Positions 34,863 to 42,061 of a stretch of DNA of 42,061 nucleotides are shown here, piece by piece. Location of the stretch: positions 1 through 42,061 of the forward strand of contig CAIFEZ010000017.1 in assembly GCA_903789595.1 (NCBI GenBank). The letters run 5' to 3'. Numbering within the stretch: the stretch's first letter is position 1; every line of letters starts with the position of its first letter. The notes beneath the pieces are model-generated. The model was not told the origin of the DNA. It saw only the letters and a program-made list of their open reading frames with translations, and did not search any database. A program made the translations under genes and the position numbers. Origin of the DNA: an uncultured eubacterium 1-6. GTDB taxonomy: Bacteria > Bacillota > Clostridia > Lachnospirales > Lachnospiraceae.

Positions 34863-34875
34863 TCCGGCACCCCCC

Positions 34876-36315
34876 TCAGTCCGCGGCAGCAGCGCCGCCC
34901 GCCTCTGTTCCTGCATCTGTCCCGGCATCTGTTCCCTCAGCCGCTTCCCCGGATACACCGCCGGCATCCTGTGCCGCTTCCTGCTGCGTTTCCGAAAGCT
35001 CCGGGTTGTTGCTGCTCTCCAGCTCCGTGTACCCTGAGGACGAGATGGTATCATCGTAATAGCTTCCGGACATCACGTCATTTCCGGACATAGATATTGT
35101 ACTCGAGGATGTCACACCCTCCGTTGCAGAACCGAAAGTCATCTCGCTCATCGGAGCCGTCGCCATGCCTTCCTTCAGATCCGGCGACGGGATCGCCAGA
35201 GAATCCTCCATCGTGATTCCCTCTGTGATCTGCACCTCACCAGTCATATCATCGCTCTCCCCAAGCGTTACCTCGCGTTTTTCCAGTTTTCCGCTCTTCC
35301 CTGCTGCCCAGACAAAGGGATGCTCTGCATCGGACTGATCAACCATGTAGGAACCGATCCAGATTCCTTTGCTCTTGTCCACGCTGCTTCCGGTGTCTGT
35401 CTGCATGTATACATGCTGCCCAAGCATCAGACCGTCACTGCTCTCCAGCTCCACATAGAACGGATAGTTTGTGCCGCCGGAGGACGATGCCCCGCCGTAT
35501 CCGTAGTCCGTATTGCTGCTGACGGTATTCTCGGTGTCGATCTTGCTGATCGTCCCCTTCCAGGTTTTGTCAGAATCCACTCTGGAATGAACAACGACCG
35601 GGGTACCCTCGGACAGCGTTCCGACATTCTGTTCATTCACGGTGCCTTTCACCCTGTAGTCGCCTGTCTTGATAATGGTGATGTACGAGGTGTCGGTGCC
35701 GTCAGAGGAGACCGACGTTCCGTCATTAATGCTCTTTACCACGCCGTCCATCTGGCTGGTCACCGTCGCGTTATTGATATTGTCCTGAAGTTTGCGGATG
35801 TCCTGCTGCTTGCTCTGAATATCCAGCTGCTTCTGCTGCTGGGAGAGCTGCTGTTCCTGGATCCGGATCGTGTAATCCGCCTGCTCCGATGCGGAAGCAG
35901 ACGCCTTCTCCTTTGTCAGCTGACTGATCGTCTGCCCCATCGAGGTGTACTCGTTATTCAGTCTCTGAAGATCAATATTCGCCTGCTCCAGATCCTGCTG
36001 GTATTTCGTCGTGTCATAGGTAAAAAGCGCATCGCCCTTCTTCACTTCCTGCCCGACGGCGACCTTCAGATCCCTGACCTCCGCGTCCGCGTTCTTGTTC
36101 ACGGACCAGGTCTCCTGCGTCTCCACCGTTCCCGCGTAATAATTGTTCGTTCCAAGAGAACCGGTATCCGCGAGGCTTGACACTGTTTGGACATAAGCCA
36201 CCTCCTCCGGATTCTCCGTTTTATTCTTTGCCGCGCGCATCCGGAAGATTCCGAATGCACAAGCCCCCGCGGCAGCAAGGATCAACACCACAATGACCGT
36301 TTTTTTCTTCTTCAT
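34876..36315 (-). CDS. First adaptor protein (HlyD/MacA-like)
   Basis: 479-residue membrane fusion protein from the ATG at 36315 (AAGGAG upstream; the open frame extends to 36441 without a start signal). A membrane anchor (about 7-23) is followed by the lipoyl first half (VAVGQEVKKGDALFTYDTTKYQQDLEQ), a coiled coil rich in Gln (QEQQLSQQQKQLDIQSKQQDIRKL split over two helices), the second lipoyl half (ATVTSQMDGVVKSIND) and a beta-barrel with membrane-proximal domain. The C-terminus ends in a low-complexity Gly-Ala-Thr-Asp tail (AAEGTDAGTDAGTEAGGAAAA). It is the first gene of the efflux operon. Confidence 0.94.
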   Translation of the reverse strand: MKKKKTVIVVLILAAAGACAFGIFRMRAAKNKTENPEEVAYVQTVSSLADTGSLGTNNYYAGTVETQETWSVNKNADAEVRDLKVAVGQEVKKGDALFTYDTTKYQQDLEQANIDLQRLNNEYTSMGQTISQLTKEKASASASEQADYTIRIQEQQLSQQQKQLDIQSKQQDIRKLQDNINNATVTSQMDGVVKSINDGTSVSSDGTDTSYITIIKTGDYRVKGTVNEQNVGTLSEGTPVVVHSRVDSDKTWKGTISKIDTENTVSSNTDYGYGGASSSGGTNYPFYVELESSDGLMLGQHVYMQTDTGSSVDKSKGIWIGSYMVDQSDAEHPFVWAAGKSGKLEKREVTLGESDDMTGEVQITEGITMEDSLAIPSPDLKEGMATAPMSEMTFGSATEGVTSSSTISMSGNDVMSGSYYDDTISSSGYTELESSNNPELSETQQEAAQDAGGVSGEAAEGTDAGTDAGTEAGGAAAAD

Positions 36316-36494
36316 AACACTCCTTCCCTCCAGGACAGCCGCCTCTGCCGCACCCGGCTCTCTGTATGCGCCGTCCGGATAATTGCATTGACCAGAGGCG
36401 GGGAATTCCGCCTCAGCTGCAAAAGGTTCTCTGTGCGGCATTTTATCTCGTTCGGAATTCTGTTCGAAATTCTGCGTGTTTTTCAGATCTTTAC

Positions 36495-36535
36495 CAGAAT
36501 ATTATCATATTATAAGTATTCTTTCCAGTATTCTG
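36495..36535 (-). promoter_or_regulatory. Putative promoter/operator of the efflux operon
   Basis: TATAAT on the minus strand (36509-36514) lies inside an inverted repeat (CAGAATA 36495-36501 and TATTCTG 36529-36535), about 190 bases before the first adaptor. I see no good -35 at normal spacing, which fits control by an activator or repressor. The 227-base gap 36316-36542 holds nothing else I can identify. Confidence 0.35.
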
Positions 36536-36542
36536 ATGTAAT

Positions 36543-38714
36543 TCAGTCTTCATTCGCTATATTTTTTTCAAGAATCTTCACAGCTTCGTCATCCGGAATA
36601 AAATACTCCGACCGTTCATTCTGCGTTCCCTCGTAGGAGACTGACAGATACCACCAGTCACTGTTTTCTCCGTCATTGGTATAATCATAGCGGATCTGCG
36701 TGATGTGACGGAGAAACTCTGAGATCTCACCGGCATCTGAAATCAGATAGCTGCTGTCCTTGCTCTGCACACTGACTGACAGAATCCCGCTGCTGCCGTT
36801 TTTCTCCGTCTCTTCCGGTCCGGATGTATTCCCCTGTAGATCGATGCCGTAATTTTTCAGGAATTCCAATGTTCTGCGGTATTCCGGATAAATGTACAGG
36901 CTGTACACATCGACCCGGTTATTCTCCTCAGAAATGCCCTCCGACCAGTTCTTCGGCGTGAACAGAATGGTTCCCGCGGGGTTTTCCTCCTGTATCGCCG
37001 CGAGATCTGTCTCATTGGAGTCCTCCCGCAGCGCCTGGATCAGCCCGCGGATCTCATCCTCATTCAGATCCGGCGCCGTCCCCGGTCCTTTTTCAATTTC
37101 CCATGGGCAGATCTCCACGCTTTCGATCGCGGAAGGATCCACAAAATTGGTCGGATAAATCTTCTTTCTCCAGGAAGAAGCGGCCGACAGCTCATTCTCT
37201 GTCTTCTGCAGCTGCTCATCCGAAACCTGATATTGCCGGTATACCACACGTCCGTTTTTCATGCGGAACATGACGCATACATTCGGATCATATCCCGAAT
37301 CCTCCGCCGACGCCGCATTCTTAACGCCTTCCTCCGCAAGCCCGTAGATCGCCGCAAAATCCCCGGTTTCGGTATCCTTCAGCATGGGAATCGCGTTCCG
37401 GCTCATATCCCCGTAGCTGTATTCGCCCAGGATACTGATTCCTCCGCCGCTCGGTATCATCGACATCGACCGGATCTGGTCTGTCTCCGGAAGCCAGCTG
37501 TCATATCCGAAGGGATTCACAATCATGAGCGTCAGGAGCAAAGCCGTTCCGGCAAACTCCGCGGCAAGAGAGACCCAGTGTCTCGGAACGCTCTTCAGAT
37601 CTCTGCTGTAGATGAATTCTATAATGCCGTTGATCAGAAATACCCCGATCACAGAAAATACCGCCCAGCTCACACTGCCGGCGTCTGCAGATCTGGAAAA
37701 CAGCGCTCCGAAGGCAATCCCTCCCGGAATACTCACCAGAAGCTTCACGCATGCGCCGAAGCCGTGATAACACAGGGAGCTTTCCGCCGCCTCCGACCGT
37801 CTCCTTTTGTACAGAAACATGCCGAGGAAAACCGACAGGATGAAATAAGCCGCCAGAAAGAGCGCCGGCAGGATCTGATGATATGCCATAACCGGAAATG
37901 ACGTTCCGAGCAGCGAAGACTGCTGCTTCTCCCGGTTCAGAAGCATCAGGGAGAACGGGGAAAGCAGCCATATTACATTGCTCCCTTTATCTGTATAACT
38001 GCTGTAAGTCACAAAATTATCCAGAATCAGCGAACGCATCAGCAAGAAGCACGCCGGGCCGTAGCCCAGAAAAAATACTCCTGTAAGGATGCCCGTCAGG
38101 AGCCTTCCGGTCAGAATCATCGCCAGAATGCAGACAGCGTAAATCGCGGAGAATGCCAGAAGGAAAAACAGCACCGCAGAAGCCACCGTCCGCAGCGTCT
38201 CCCCGGTCAGCAGCCCGTAGATTCCTCCGAACAGGAAATAGCCGCCCAGCACATTCACGAGATACGGAACCGCCGCTGCAATCCAGCCCGCCGCAAACTT
38301 CGCACGGTACAGCTCGGCGCGGGTAAGCGCGAGACTGTGATAAAAATCGGTTTTCTCCCTCGAATCCAGGTAATAAAACATGGTGCAGGCACACAGAAGT
38401 GAAGCGACGCCGACAGCAAAAATCGTGATCAGATCCCCGGTCCCAAGGCTCGATTCCAGGACCTGTAAACGGAGTGAACGGATCATGGCGTCATAATTTT
38501 TCCCTTTTTCGGCATACAGATTATTGATATTAAGGGCCAGATACAGACGGATGGGATACGCAAAAAAAGCAACCACCGCGATCAGGACAGGAAGCCAGTA
38601 GGAGAGGCTGATCTCCTGCCGGATGAACCGGAAGGAGCGGATCCTTCTCTCCGCATTTCTCCGTCTGTCCGGCCCCTGCTTCGATTGGCTCTTATGAATG
38701 AATGCTGCGGACAT
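36543..38714 (-). CDS. ABC-2-type permease with large extracytoplasmic domain (DUF6449-like)
   Basis: About 723 residues (ATG at 38714; one codon earlier at 38717 is possible). The first 430 residues hold about seven membrane segments (WLPVLIAVVAFFAYP, LITIFAVGVASLLCACTMFYY, the pair around YLVNVLGGYFLFGG, LFFLLAFSAIYAVCILAMIL, LPALFLAAYFILSVFLGMFLY, WAVFSVIGVFLINGIIEFIY, ALLLTLMIVNPF). The next 290 form a soluble domain outside the membrane, beginning after SWLPETDQIRS and ending in EYFIPDDEAVKIL. This arrangement matches permeases carrying DUF6449 beside YtrA/YtrB-type genes; the DUF number is from memory. The start overlaps the ATPase gene by about 23 bases, so they are cotranslated. Confidence 0.85.
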   Translation of the reverse strand: MSAAFIHKSQSKQGPDRRRNAERRIRSFRFIRQEISLSYWLPVLIAVVAFFAYPIRLYLALNINNLYAEKGKNYDAMIRSLRLQVLESSLGTGDLITIFAVGVASLLCACTMFYYLDSREKTDFYHSLALTRAELYRAKFAAGWIAAAVPYLVNVLGGYFLFGGIYGLLTGETLRTVASAVLFFLLAFSAIYAVCILAMILTGRLLTGILTGVFFLGYGPACFLLMRSLILDNFVTYSSYTDKGSNVIWLLSPFSLMLLNREKQQSSLLGTSFPVMAYHQILPALFLAAYFILSVFLGMFLYKRRRSEAAESSLCYHGFGACVKLLVSIPGGIAFGALFSRSADAGSVSWAVFSVIGVFLINGIIEFIYSRDLKSVPRHWVSLAAEFAGTALLLTLMIVNPFGYDSWLPETDQIRSMSMIPSGGGISILGEYSYGDMSRNAIPMLKDTETGDFAAIYGLAEEGVKNAASAEDSGYDPNVCVMFRMKNGRVVYRQYQVSDEQLQKTENELSAASSWRKKIYPTNFVDPSAIESVEICPWEIEKGPGTAPDLNEDEIRGLIQALREDSNETDLAAIQEENPAGTILFTPKNWSEGISEENNRVDVYSLYIYPEYRRTLEFLKNYGIDLQGNTSGPEETEKNGSSGILSVSVQSKDSSYLISDAGEISEFLRHITQIRYDYTNDGENSDWWYLSVSYEGTQNERSEYFIPDDEAVKILEKNIANED

Positions 38715-39594
38715 CATATCCTGCCACCTCCGTTTCTGTAATAAAGATTTCCTCCAGTGTCAGCGGCAGATTTTCCACAAAGACCGGATTCATGCTTTCT
38801 ATAGGCTCCATGACGCTCTGATAAGAGCCTCTGGCCACGACCGTAAGAATCGAGCCCCTCTTCTCGCTTAAAATCACATCGAGACGGGCCTTCAGCTCTT
38901 CCTCCATCATGGGATCTCTCAGCACGAGCTGTACCTTCTGCATATTGAACTTCATATCGTCGAGGGCGCTGGAGAGAAGAAGCTTCCCCTCATGCAGCAG
39001 ACCCACATGGTCACAGATATCCTCCATCTCCCGAAGATTGTGAGAGGCTATGACCGGGACAAATTCACGATCCAGAATTTCTGACGCCAAAAGTCCCTTG
39101 ACTGCCTGCCGGACCACGGGATCCAGTCCGTCAAAGGTTTCATCGCACAGAAGGTATTTCGTTCCCGAACAAATACCGAGAAACAGGGACAGCTGCTTCT
39201 TCATTCCCTTGGAAAACGTATGGATCCTTCGTTTTTTGTCCATGCCGATTTTACTGAGCAGCTCCAGAAACCGCTTTTCCTGAAAATCCGGGTAAATCGT
39301 CTTCCAGATTCTGATCATCGCTGCCGGCGTCGCGTTTATCGGAAAATAACTGAGATCCGGTATGAAACAAACATCAGCCTTTGCCGGCGGATTATCCCAC
39401 ACCGGAATTCCGTCGACAAGGATTTCTCCGCTGTCCTGCTTCAGCACGCCGGCAATCATCCGAAGCAGCGTACTTTTGCCGGATCCGTTCGTCCCGACCA
39501 GTCCGAAAACCTCCCCCTCTGAAATCACGGACGTAACGTCCCGGAGAGCCTGAACATCCTGGAACCTCTTTGATACATTCTTCAATTCTATCAT
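38692..39594 (-). CDS. YtrB-like ABC transporter ATPase
   Basis: 300-residue ATPase with Walker A GTNGSGKST (about 34-42), the signature FSKGMKKQLSL, Walker B LLCDETFDGLDP (with a cysteine-aspartate before the glutamate) and H-loop IASHNLREME. The C-terminal 80 residues are the extra domain seen in YtrB/EcsA-like exporters. The signature SKGMKKQ, instead of SGGQ, is normal for this subgroup. Start ATG overlaps the gntR stop in an ATGA (39591-39594), with GGAGGGG upstream. Partner of the 38714 permease; the system likely exports or responds to a cell-envelope compound. Confidence 0.95.
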   Translation of the reverse strand: MIELKNVSKRFQDVQALRDVTSVISEGEVFGLVGTNGSGKSTLLRMIAGVLKQDSGEILVDGIPVWDNPPAKADVCFIPDLSYFPINATPAAMIRIWKTIYPDFQEKRFLELLSKIGMDKKRRIHTFSKGMKKQLSLFLGICSGTKYLLCDETFDGLDPVVRQAVKGLLASEILDREFVPVIASHNLREMEDICDHVGLLHEGKLLLSSALDDMKFNMQKVQLVLRDPMMEEELKARLDVILSEKRGSILTVVARGSYQSVMEPIESMNPVFVENLPLTLEEIFITETEVAGYDVRSIHS

Positions 39595-39965
39595 TGTTCT
39601 TCCCCTCCACAGATCTCATCCACCAGGCGGATACAGCTTGCCCGGCCGACGCCGAGTTCTCTGCCCTCCTTCAGGCATTCCCTCATCTTACTCTTCCAAA
39701 CATTCCGCTTTTGCTCCGCCAGAGCGGACTGATCCCCGGAAACAAAGTTTCCTCTTCCCTTTACAGTGTAAATATATCCCTCTTTTTCCAGTACAGTGTA
39801 AGCCTTCTGAATCGTATTCGGATTGATCGACAGCTCCTGCGCCATCTGCCGCACGGAAGGAATCTTTTCATCCGGCGCCAGCACCCCTTTAATAATCAGC
39901 ATCTCATAGTAATCCGCGATCTGCTCGTAAATCGGACGCCGATCCTGGTAGTCAATCGCAATCAA
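39591..39965 (-). CDS. YtrA-type GntR transcriptional regulator
   Basis: 124-residue repressor of the YtrA subfamily: an N-terminal winged helix (RRPIYEQIADYYEMLIIKG, PSVRQMAQELSINPNTIQKAYTVLEKEGYIYTVKGRGNFV, about 9-78) and a short C-terminal dimer region without a ligand domain. The start is a TTG at 39965 six bases after GGAGGG; the frame continues to 40058 through the promoter, so an upstream start is unlikely. Such regulators repress their own ABC operon and are relieved by cell-wall antibiotics in Bacillus (ytr operon). The inverted repeat over the promoter is the likely operator. Confidence 0.93.
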   Translation of the reverse strand: MIAIDYQDRRPIYEQIADYYEMLIIKGVLAPDEKIPSVRQMAQELSINPNTIQKAYTVLEKEGYIYTVKGRGNFVSGDQSALAEQKRNVWKSKMRECLKEGRELGVGRASCIRLVDEICGGEEQ

Positions 39966-40021
39966 AGCCTTCCCTCCTTCCTCCGCAAAAATCCCTCTGC
40001 CTGCTGTAAAATTTCCCTGTA

Positions 40022-40058
40022 TACTGTGTACTATATAACACAGTACACTTGATGTCAA
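40022..40058 (-). promoter_or_regulatory. Promoter and operator of the gntR-ABC operon
   Basis: On the minus strand a perfect TTGACA (40053-40058) and TATAGT (40030-40035) are 17 bases apart. An 8-bp inverted repeat (TACTGTGT at 40022-40029 with ACACAGTA at 40038-40045, 8 bases apart) covers the -10 box, a good place for the YtrA-type repressor to block RNA polymerase. Confidence 0.8.
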
Positions 40059-40059
40059 G

Positions 40060-40092
40060 AAAAAGACCGCCGGCTGATCCGACGGTCTTTTT
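40060..40092 (-). terminator. Terminator of aspS
   Basis: AAAAAGACCG (40060-40069) pairs with CGGTCTTTTT (40083-40092), so it can work in both directions. On the minus strand the T run leads directly into the gntR -35 box. Confidence 0.85.
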
Positions 40093-40111
40093 GCTGTTAG
40101 TGTTCACGCTG

Positions 40112-41902
40112 TTACTCTTCCGCGGGGACCTCCAGTCCCAGCTCATCCAGCTGTTTCTGATCTACTCTCGAAGGCGCCTCCGTCATGAGATCGGACGCGT
40201 CCTTGACCTTCGGGAAGGCAATGACATCGCGGATAGTATCCGCCTCCGCCATGAGCATGACCAGACGGTCGAGTCCGTATGCCAGACCGGCGTGCGGCGG
40301 AACGCCGTACTTGAAAGCGGTGAGGAGGAACTTGAAATTCTCCCACGCCCGCTCTTTGGTAAAGCCCAGAACCTCAAACATCTTCTCCTGAATGTCATTC
40401 TGATGAATCCGGACGGAGCCTCCGCCGATCTCGTTGCCGTTCAGCGTAATATCATACGCCTTTGCGCGGACAGAACCCGGATCGGAATCGATCCTGTCCC
40501 AGTCCTCTTCCATCGGCATCGTGAAGGGATGGTGCATCGCCATGAAGCGGTTCTCCTCATCGGACCACTCCAGAAGCGGGAATTCCACGATCCAGAGGAA
40601 ACGGAAATCATCCTTCCGCGTAAGGCCGAGCTCGTCACGGAAATGCAGCCGGAGCTGTCCGAGCACGTTCCAGACGATTTTGTTCCGATCTGCAGCAAAG
40701 ATCAGAAGGTCTCCCTTTTCGCCCTTCATCGCACGGATCAGGGCTGCCTCCTGCTCTTCGGTCATAAATTTCGCGAAGGAGGATTTTACCGTTCCGTCAT
40801 CCTTCATCTGGATATATGCCAGACCGCCTGCGCCCATGCCTTTTGCCATCTCGACCAGCTTGTCGATCTGCTTGCGGCCCATATTGCCCTGTCCCTTGAC
40901 ATTAATGCCGCGGACAGAACCGTCCTTCAATGCCAGCGCATTGCGGAATACCGCGAAGTCGAAGTCCTTTACAACTTCAGACACATCTACCAGCTCCAGA
41001 CCAAACCGGACATCCGGCTTATCGGATCCGAAGCGGTTCATCGCCTCGATCCAGGTCATCCTCGGGATCGGCGTCGGAACGTCTACATTCAGTGTCTTCT
41101 TGAACAGATATTTCAGATATCTCTCATTGACATCGATGACATCGTCCACATCCACAAAGGAGAGCTCCATATCGATCTGTGTAAACTCCGGCTGACGGTC
41201 CGCACGAAGGTCCTCGTCGCGGAAGCACCTGGCCAGCTGGATGTAACGGTCATATCCCGAGCACATCAGAAGCTGCTTGAAAAGCTGCGGAGACTGCGGC
41301 AGCGCATAGAAGCTGCCGGGATGAATCCGGCTCGGCACAAGGTAATCGCGGGCTCCCTCAGGCGTACTCTTTCCAAGCATCGGCGTCTCGATTTCCATAA
41401 AGCCTTCATTATGGAAAAACTCCCGCGTATAGTATGCGACGTCGGAGCGAAGCTTCATATTTCTCTGCAGATCCGGACGGCGAAGATCGAGATAGCGGTG
41501 CGTCAGACGGATCTCATCCTTCGTCTTGCTGTTCTCCTCAATCGGGAATGGCGGTGTCTCGGACTCTGCCAGGATTCTCAGGTAATTCACAAGAACTTCC
41601 ATCGAACCGGTCGCGAGCTTCTCATTTACCGCTCCCTCACGCTTACGGACCGTTCCTCTGACAGCGATGACAAACTCCGATCGAAGCCGTGCCGCCTTGC
41701 TGAAGCACTCCTCCTCGGTTTCCCTGCTGTCAAAGATCAGCTGCATGATACCGGAACGGTCCCTGAGATCCACGAAAATAATACCGCCCTTATTGCGGCT
41801 CTTCTGTACCCAGCCCATCAGAGTCACTTCGCTGCCGATCATCTCAGCGGTAACCTCCGCAGCCCTGCAGGTCCGTTTCATTCCCTTCATACTCTCCGCC
41901 AT
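40112..41902 (-). CDS. aspS: Aspartate--tRNA ligase
   Basis: Class II synthetase, 596 residues, the bacterial type. The N-terminal anticodon-binding OB fold (MGWVQKSRNKGGIIFVDLRDR, about 29-49) is followed by the catalytic core with motif 2 in ARCFRDEDLRADRQPEFTQID, the GAD insertion domain in the middle, and motif 3 in GLAYGLDRLVMLM. A MAESMKGMKR start offers three in-frame ATGs; the first (41902) has AAGGAG upstream at moderate distance. Whether it also charges tRNA-Asn cannot be said without the rest of the genome. It ends with a good terminator. Confidence 0.97.
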   Translation of the reverse strand: MAESMKGMKRTCRAAEVTAEMIGSEVTLMGWVQKSRNKGGIIFVDLRDRSGIMQLIFDSRETEEECFSKAARLRSEFVIAVRGTVRKREGAVNEKLATGSMEVLVNYLRILAESETPPFPIEENSKTKDEIRLTHRYLDLRRPDLQRNMKLRSDVAYYTREFFHNEGFMEIETPMLGKSTPEGARDYLVPSRIHPGSFYALPQSPQLFKQLLMCSGYDRYIQLARCFRDEDLRADRQPEFTQIDMELSFVDVDDVIDVNERYLKYLFKKTLNVDVPTPIPRMTWIEAMNRFGSDKPDVRFGLELVDVSEVVKDFDFAVFRNALALKDGSVRGINVKGQGNMGRKQIDKLVEMAKGMGAGGLAYIQMKDDGTVKSSFAKFMTEEQEAALIRAMKGEKGDLLIFAADRNKIVWNVLGQLRLHFRDELGLTRKDDFRFLWIVEFPLLEWSDEENRFMAMHHPFTMPMEEDWDRIDSDPGSVRAKAYDITLNGNEIGGGSVRIHQNDIQEKMFEVLGFTKERAWENFKFLLTAFKYGVPPHAGLAYGLDRLVMLMAEADTIRDVIAFPKVKDASDLMTEAPSRVDQKQLDELGLEVPAEE

Positions 41903-41994
41903 GGTTCATTGTCTCCTTATATTCTAATGTATCTGATTCTGTTCACAAATATTTCAATGCTGCAGCCCGTGAACCTGTAGATTGTGATCCAAAC

Positions 41995-42061
41995 TGTACA
42001 AGCTGCGGATTCCGCGCATCCGCGCTTCATCCTCATTCCTGTTGCCTTCGAAATCGCTTCC
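41995..42061. repeat. Edge of a second copy of the hairpin repeat family
   Basis: TGTACAAGCTG (41995-42005) resembles TGTATAAGCTG at 25263, and CGCTTCATCCTCATTCCTGTTG (42023-42044, 20 of 22 the same as 25423-25444) repeats a piece of the 25194-25523 cluster. The window ends within it. Confidence 0.55.

Noticed and set aside
40049-41980. 643-residue plus-strand frame opposite aspS
   Set aside because: It is the antisense of a strongly conserved synthetase and reads as low-quality protein.
41903-42061. T-box leader before aspS
   Set aside because: The visible 159 bases lack the T-box core sequence and a terminator/antiterminator pair.

Overview
The window reads as a chromosomal segment of an anaerobic, low-branching Gram-positive of the class Clostridia, most likely a Lachnospiraceae-type bacterium with base composition near or slightly above 50% G+C. 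The reasons are the gene order dnaE-pfkA with a CvfB-like S1 protein, a DUF6145-like gene next to dusB, AGGAGG-type ribosome binding sites, SleB-like and HlyD/MacB-like proteins typical of that family, an ISLre2-type insertion sequence remnant, and a tRNA without an encoded CCA end. The species cannot be fixed from the sequence. Almost every gene lies on the minus strand; the only plus-strand genes are accessory ones (an ABC-transporter remnant, a YcxB-like protein with an AraC regulator, and a LUD-domain protein).

Layout from left to right: (1) 457-4019, housekeeping genes on the minus strand: argF (ornithine carbamoyltransferase), birA, a DUF6145-like small protein and dusB. (2) 4186-5010, a decayed and rearranged ABC exporter: one ATPase piece on the minus strand and one internally deleted transporter piece on the plus strand. 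(3) 5092-14808, a carbohydrate/acid-sugar uptake and catabolism locus: complete TRAP transporter (DctP, DctQ, DctM), a DapA-superfamily aldolase with an unusual CQSSE loop, a YcxB-like protein with an AraC regulator, a 1072-residue GH106-like glycoside hydrolase and a YhcH/YiaL-family protein. The genes together suggest import of an acidic sugar, release of residues from a glycoside inside the cell, and aldol cleavage of a keto-acid, under AraC control; the substrate is not readable from the sequence. (4) 15024-16266, an OmpR-type response regulator without a kinase beside it, preceded by the last 48 codons of comEA fused to the 5' part of an ISLre2 transposase. (5) 16497-29614, mostly core genes: SleB-like cell-wall hydrolase, TrmH-type rRNA methyltransferase, pfkA, dnaE, CvfB-like protein, acyl-ACP thioesterase, a repeat cluster, tRNA-Gln(CTG), CPBP protease, HAD phosphatase, argS and a CBS-domain protein. 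(6) 29803-30438, a LUD-domain protein. (7) 30480-39965, two adjacent transport operons: a four-gene MacAB-like efflux system with two different adaptor proteins, and a YtrA-type GntR regulator with an ABC-2 ATPase and a 724-residue permease. (8) 40112-41902, aspS.

No CRISPR array, prophage, conjugative element or recognisable defence system was seen. The least explained items are the hairpin-rich intergenic repeat family (best developed at 25194-25523, with related motifs at 1780-1880 and at the right end of the window), the scrambled ABC remnant, the comEA/ISLre2 chimera, and the efflux operon whose second adaptor carries an insertion of roughly 360 residues in its coiled-coil hairpin.
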